Origin: Leptolyngbya sp. FACHB-261
Lineage (GTDB): Bacteria; Cyanobacteriota; Cyanobacteriia; FACHB-261
Length of the DNA: 64,000 nucleotides
Assembly (NCBI RefSeq): GCF_014696065.1
Contig: NZ_JACJPL010000016.1
Span: 1-64,000 of the forward strand
Direction of reading: 5' to 3'
The number at the start of each line of letters is the position of its first letter. Within the stretch, counting starts at the first letter, position 1. Below are positions 62,518-64,000 of this stretch, piece by piece. The translations under genes were made by a program, and so were the position numbers. The notes under the pieces are model-generated. The model worked only from the letters and a program-made list of their open reading frames with translations, made no database searches and was not told where the DNA came from.

Positions 62518-62680
62518 CTACGGTTTTGCCATGACTTTGATAGCCCCTCGTCCATCCATTGCGGCATATTCTTTGAGGACTTCATCCAAATCAACGATCA
62601 AATCCAGCACAGGAGAAGCATCAGTTGAAGGTTTTCCTACCTTACTATCAACCTGTTTTTGCGACAGAACTATAGTGTAG
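62518..62680 (-). pseudogene. C-terminal remnant of a zinc-type dehydrogenase
   Basis: The minus strand reads VGKPSTDASPVLDLIVDLDE, then VLKEYAAMDGRGAIKVMAKP and a stop. The ending YAAMD-RGAIKVMAKP is typical of medium-chain dehydrogenase/quinone-reductase proteins. Only about 50 codons remain. It directly follows the RTX gene and precedes the hydrolase on the same strand. Confidence 0.5.
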
Positions 62681-62695
62681 ATTCCACTTAAATAA

Positions 62696-63598
62696 CTACG
62701 TCAAATGCTTTTGCATGAATGGAACGACTGCATCCACAGCTTTATACATTTCAGGAGCCACATCATAGAAATTGAAGTGGTATCCCTCTGACCAAACCAG
62801 TTCTTTCTCGCTTTGCACCAAGTCATAAAATTTGCGGGCCTGAGCAGGAATTAAGGCATCGTCTGTGCTAAACACCAGCACCGGAATTTTGATCTTAGGA
62901 GCTTGACTAATTGGGTCAAATACTTCTACCCATTCGTCCCAGGCACCCCAAAAGATCTCATTCTTCCAGTTAGCGATCGCTCCACCTCGATGCAGATCGA
63001 AGTAATACTCACCAGGTGTGAGATTGAAGCCTTCAACGTCAGGTGTATTTGTAAAAATTTGAGTGGTTAAAAATTCACCAGTTTGCTCAAACCGCTGGCG
63101 AGCCCCTTCAGCGCGGTTGCGATTTGTTTCCAGCGTTTCCTTACCCCAAAAGGGTTCTGCTAGTGCTGGTTCATACATCCAAGGAACAACGGTAGCCAGA
63201 GCAGAAAGGCGATCGTCGCTAGCCGCAAGATAGGCAGCATTCCCTCCAGACGTACAAATTCCCACCATGCCAATTCTGCCGACAAACGGCAAGGTTTGTA
63301 AGTAGGAAACTGCTGACTGGAGATCTTTTAACTTGCTTGCAACATTCTCATTTTTTCGCGGTACCCCTTCACTTTCCCCGTAAGAGGCGTAATCAAAACT
63401 AAGAACGACAAAGCCTTCACGGGCTAACAAACGAGCGTAATTGTCAGGCATCATTTCTTTCACCGAGCTAACTGAGCCTTGACAAATCAGCGCTGGGTAT
63501 TTGAGCGTGTTATCAAAATCAGTAGGAGTAAATAGATGTCCCACTAATTTCAAATTATCTCGTTGGAAACTAACTTTTTGTTTACTGGTAATTTGCAT
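62696..63598 (-). CDS. Alpha/beta hydrolase (dienelactone-hydrolase-like)
   Basis: 300 aa from the ATG at 63598 (GAGG 7 bases upstream; the frame is open further but composition changes). KVSFQRDNLKLVGHLFTPTD opens the fold. The nucleophile elbow is GICTSGGNAAYLA, where Cys occupies the nucleophile position (G-x-C-x-S), as in dienelactone hydrolases. Asp in VLVFSTDDALIPAQA and His in SEGYHFNFYDVAP complete the triad. A cap insertion lies in the middle (MYEPALAEPFWGKETLETNR). Cytosolic; substrate unknown. The aldo/keto reductase lies 40 bp upstream, so they form an operon. Confidence 0.85.
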   Translation of the reverse strand: MQITSKQKVSFQRDNLKLVGHLFTPTDFDNTLKYPALICQGSVSSVKEMMPDNYARLLAREGFVVLSFDYASYGESEGVPRKNENVASKLKDLQSAVSYLQTLPFVGRIGMVGICTSGGNAAYLAASDDRLSALATVVPWMYEPALAEPFWGKETLETNRNRAEGARQRFEQTGEFLTTQIFTNTPDVEGFNLTPGEYYFDLHRGGAIANWKNEIFWGAWDEWVEVFDPISQAPKIKIPVLVFSTDDALIPAQARKFYDLVQSEKELVWSEGYHFNFYDVAPEMYKAVDAVVPFMQKHLT

Positions 63599-63638
63599 GG
63601 GAGCCTCAAAAGAAGGTAATGAACAGTGCGATCGCTCA

Positions 63639-64000
63639 TCATCCTTCCCGGATGCTGGGAATTCGCTCAGTGCCATACTTCTGCTGATGCCAGTATGGGT
63701 AGATGGCAGGAACTTCGCTGACTTCGTTTAGGCGCTTGACTTCATCCGGGGTGAGTTTCCAACTAGCGGCTCCAAGATTGTCTTTCAACTGTTGTTCGTT
63801 GCGTGCGCCAATGATCACGGAGCTAATGCCAGGCTGATGCAAGAGCCAGTTGAGCGCAACTTGAGGAATGGTGACATTGCGATCGCGGGCAATCTCATCC
63901 AATACGTCCACAATGTCATAGCCTTTTTCTAAATCCAACGTCCCTACATCGCCAAGTTTGGCGCGCCGCGTGTCTTCCGGTTCTGACTGGCCACGACGAT
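63639..64000 (-). CDS. Aldo/keto reductase, partial at right edge
   Basis: Only the last 120 codons lie in the window; the frame is open to the edge. YDIVDVLDEIARDRNVTIPQ, VALNWLLHQPGISSVIIGAR and NEQQLKDNLGAASWKLTPDE are the NADPH-binding C-terminal strands and helices of the AKR11/YghZ-like group. Ends IYPYWHQQKYGTERIPS. First gene of an operon with the hydrolase downstream. Confidence 0.9.
   Translation of the reverse strand, partial: RRGQSEPEDTRRAKLGDVGTLDLEKGYDIVDVLDEIARDRNVTIPQVALNWLLHQPGISSVIIGARNEQQLKDNLGAASWKLTPDEVKRLNEVSEVPAIYPYWHQQKYGTERIPSIREG

Overview
The window looks like part of a cyanobacterial plasmid or a plasmid-derived island. HIP1-type octamers (GCGATCGC, e.g. 1407-1414) recur outside the replication region. 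There is a plasmid replication module (a primase-helicase type Rep protein, an iteron-rich origin, and a remnant of a second, CyRepA1-type Rep). The rest is accessory genes, insertion sequences and a large calcium-binding RTX protein. No rRNA, tRNA or core housekeeping operon was seen. The host genus cannot be fixed from this sequence.

1-26.5 kb is a dense, heavily rearranged cargo region. It holds small redox enzymes (short-chain dehydrogenases, azoreductase, quinone reductase, aldo/keto reductase), NTF2/SnoaL-fold proteins, a VOC protein, an EamA exporter and RidA, usually next to or divergent from a regulator (PadR, MarR, LysR, AraC). Many genes are broken: a glutamine amidotransferase, two AraC regulators, a tautomerase hit by an IS1-family element, a MerA-like flavoprotein, and several chimeric remnants in which two unrelated gene fragments are joined. 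Scattered through it, in one orientation, are five attC-like sites of 85-87 bp with small minus-strand genes upstream of most of them: the trace of an integron cassette array without a recognised integrase (a CALIN). A block near 9.15-11.45 kb is visibly GC-rich and was probably acquired from a high-GC donor.

27.4-39.3 kb is the plasmid backbone. A Rep gene and a 194-aa partner form an operon; the partner carries three 31-bp palindromes spaced exactly 81 bp apart. Next to them lies a roughly 0.9 kb origin-like region of five units of about 190 bp, each with an iteron and a GTAATA/TATTAC dyad, then an unrecognised 659-aa protein with a C-terminal helix-turn-helix. Tyrosine-recombinase remnants and the CyRepA1 remnant suggest past plasmid fusion and resolution.

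39.5-52.9 kb looks like a biological-conflict island. It encodes a TIR-transmembrane-WD40-TPR protein whose seven WD repeats are almost identical, a 1584-aa nucleoside-phosphorylase-like/STAND NTPase, a stand-alone 432-aa nucleoside phosphorylase, and a divergent four-helix membrane protein. The phosphorylase-like domain of the giant STAND protein has lost two catalytic residues that its small neighbour keeps; this is the best candidate for an undescribed system. Two IS5-family copies lie head to head between the two phosphorylase genes, and a third, different IS5-type element follows.

54-64 kb has a mostly non-coding stretch with a perfect 16-bp hairpin and a 21-bp-spaced direct repeat, the 2244-aa RTX protein, a dehydrogenase remnant, an alpha/beta hydrolase and the C-terminal part of an aldo/keto reductase running off the right edge.
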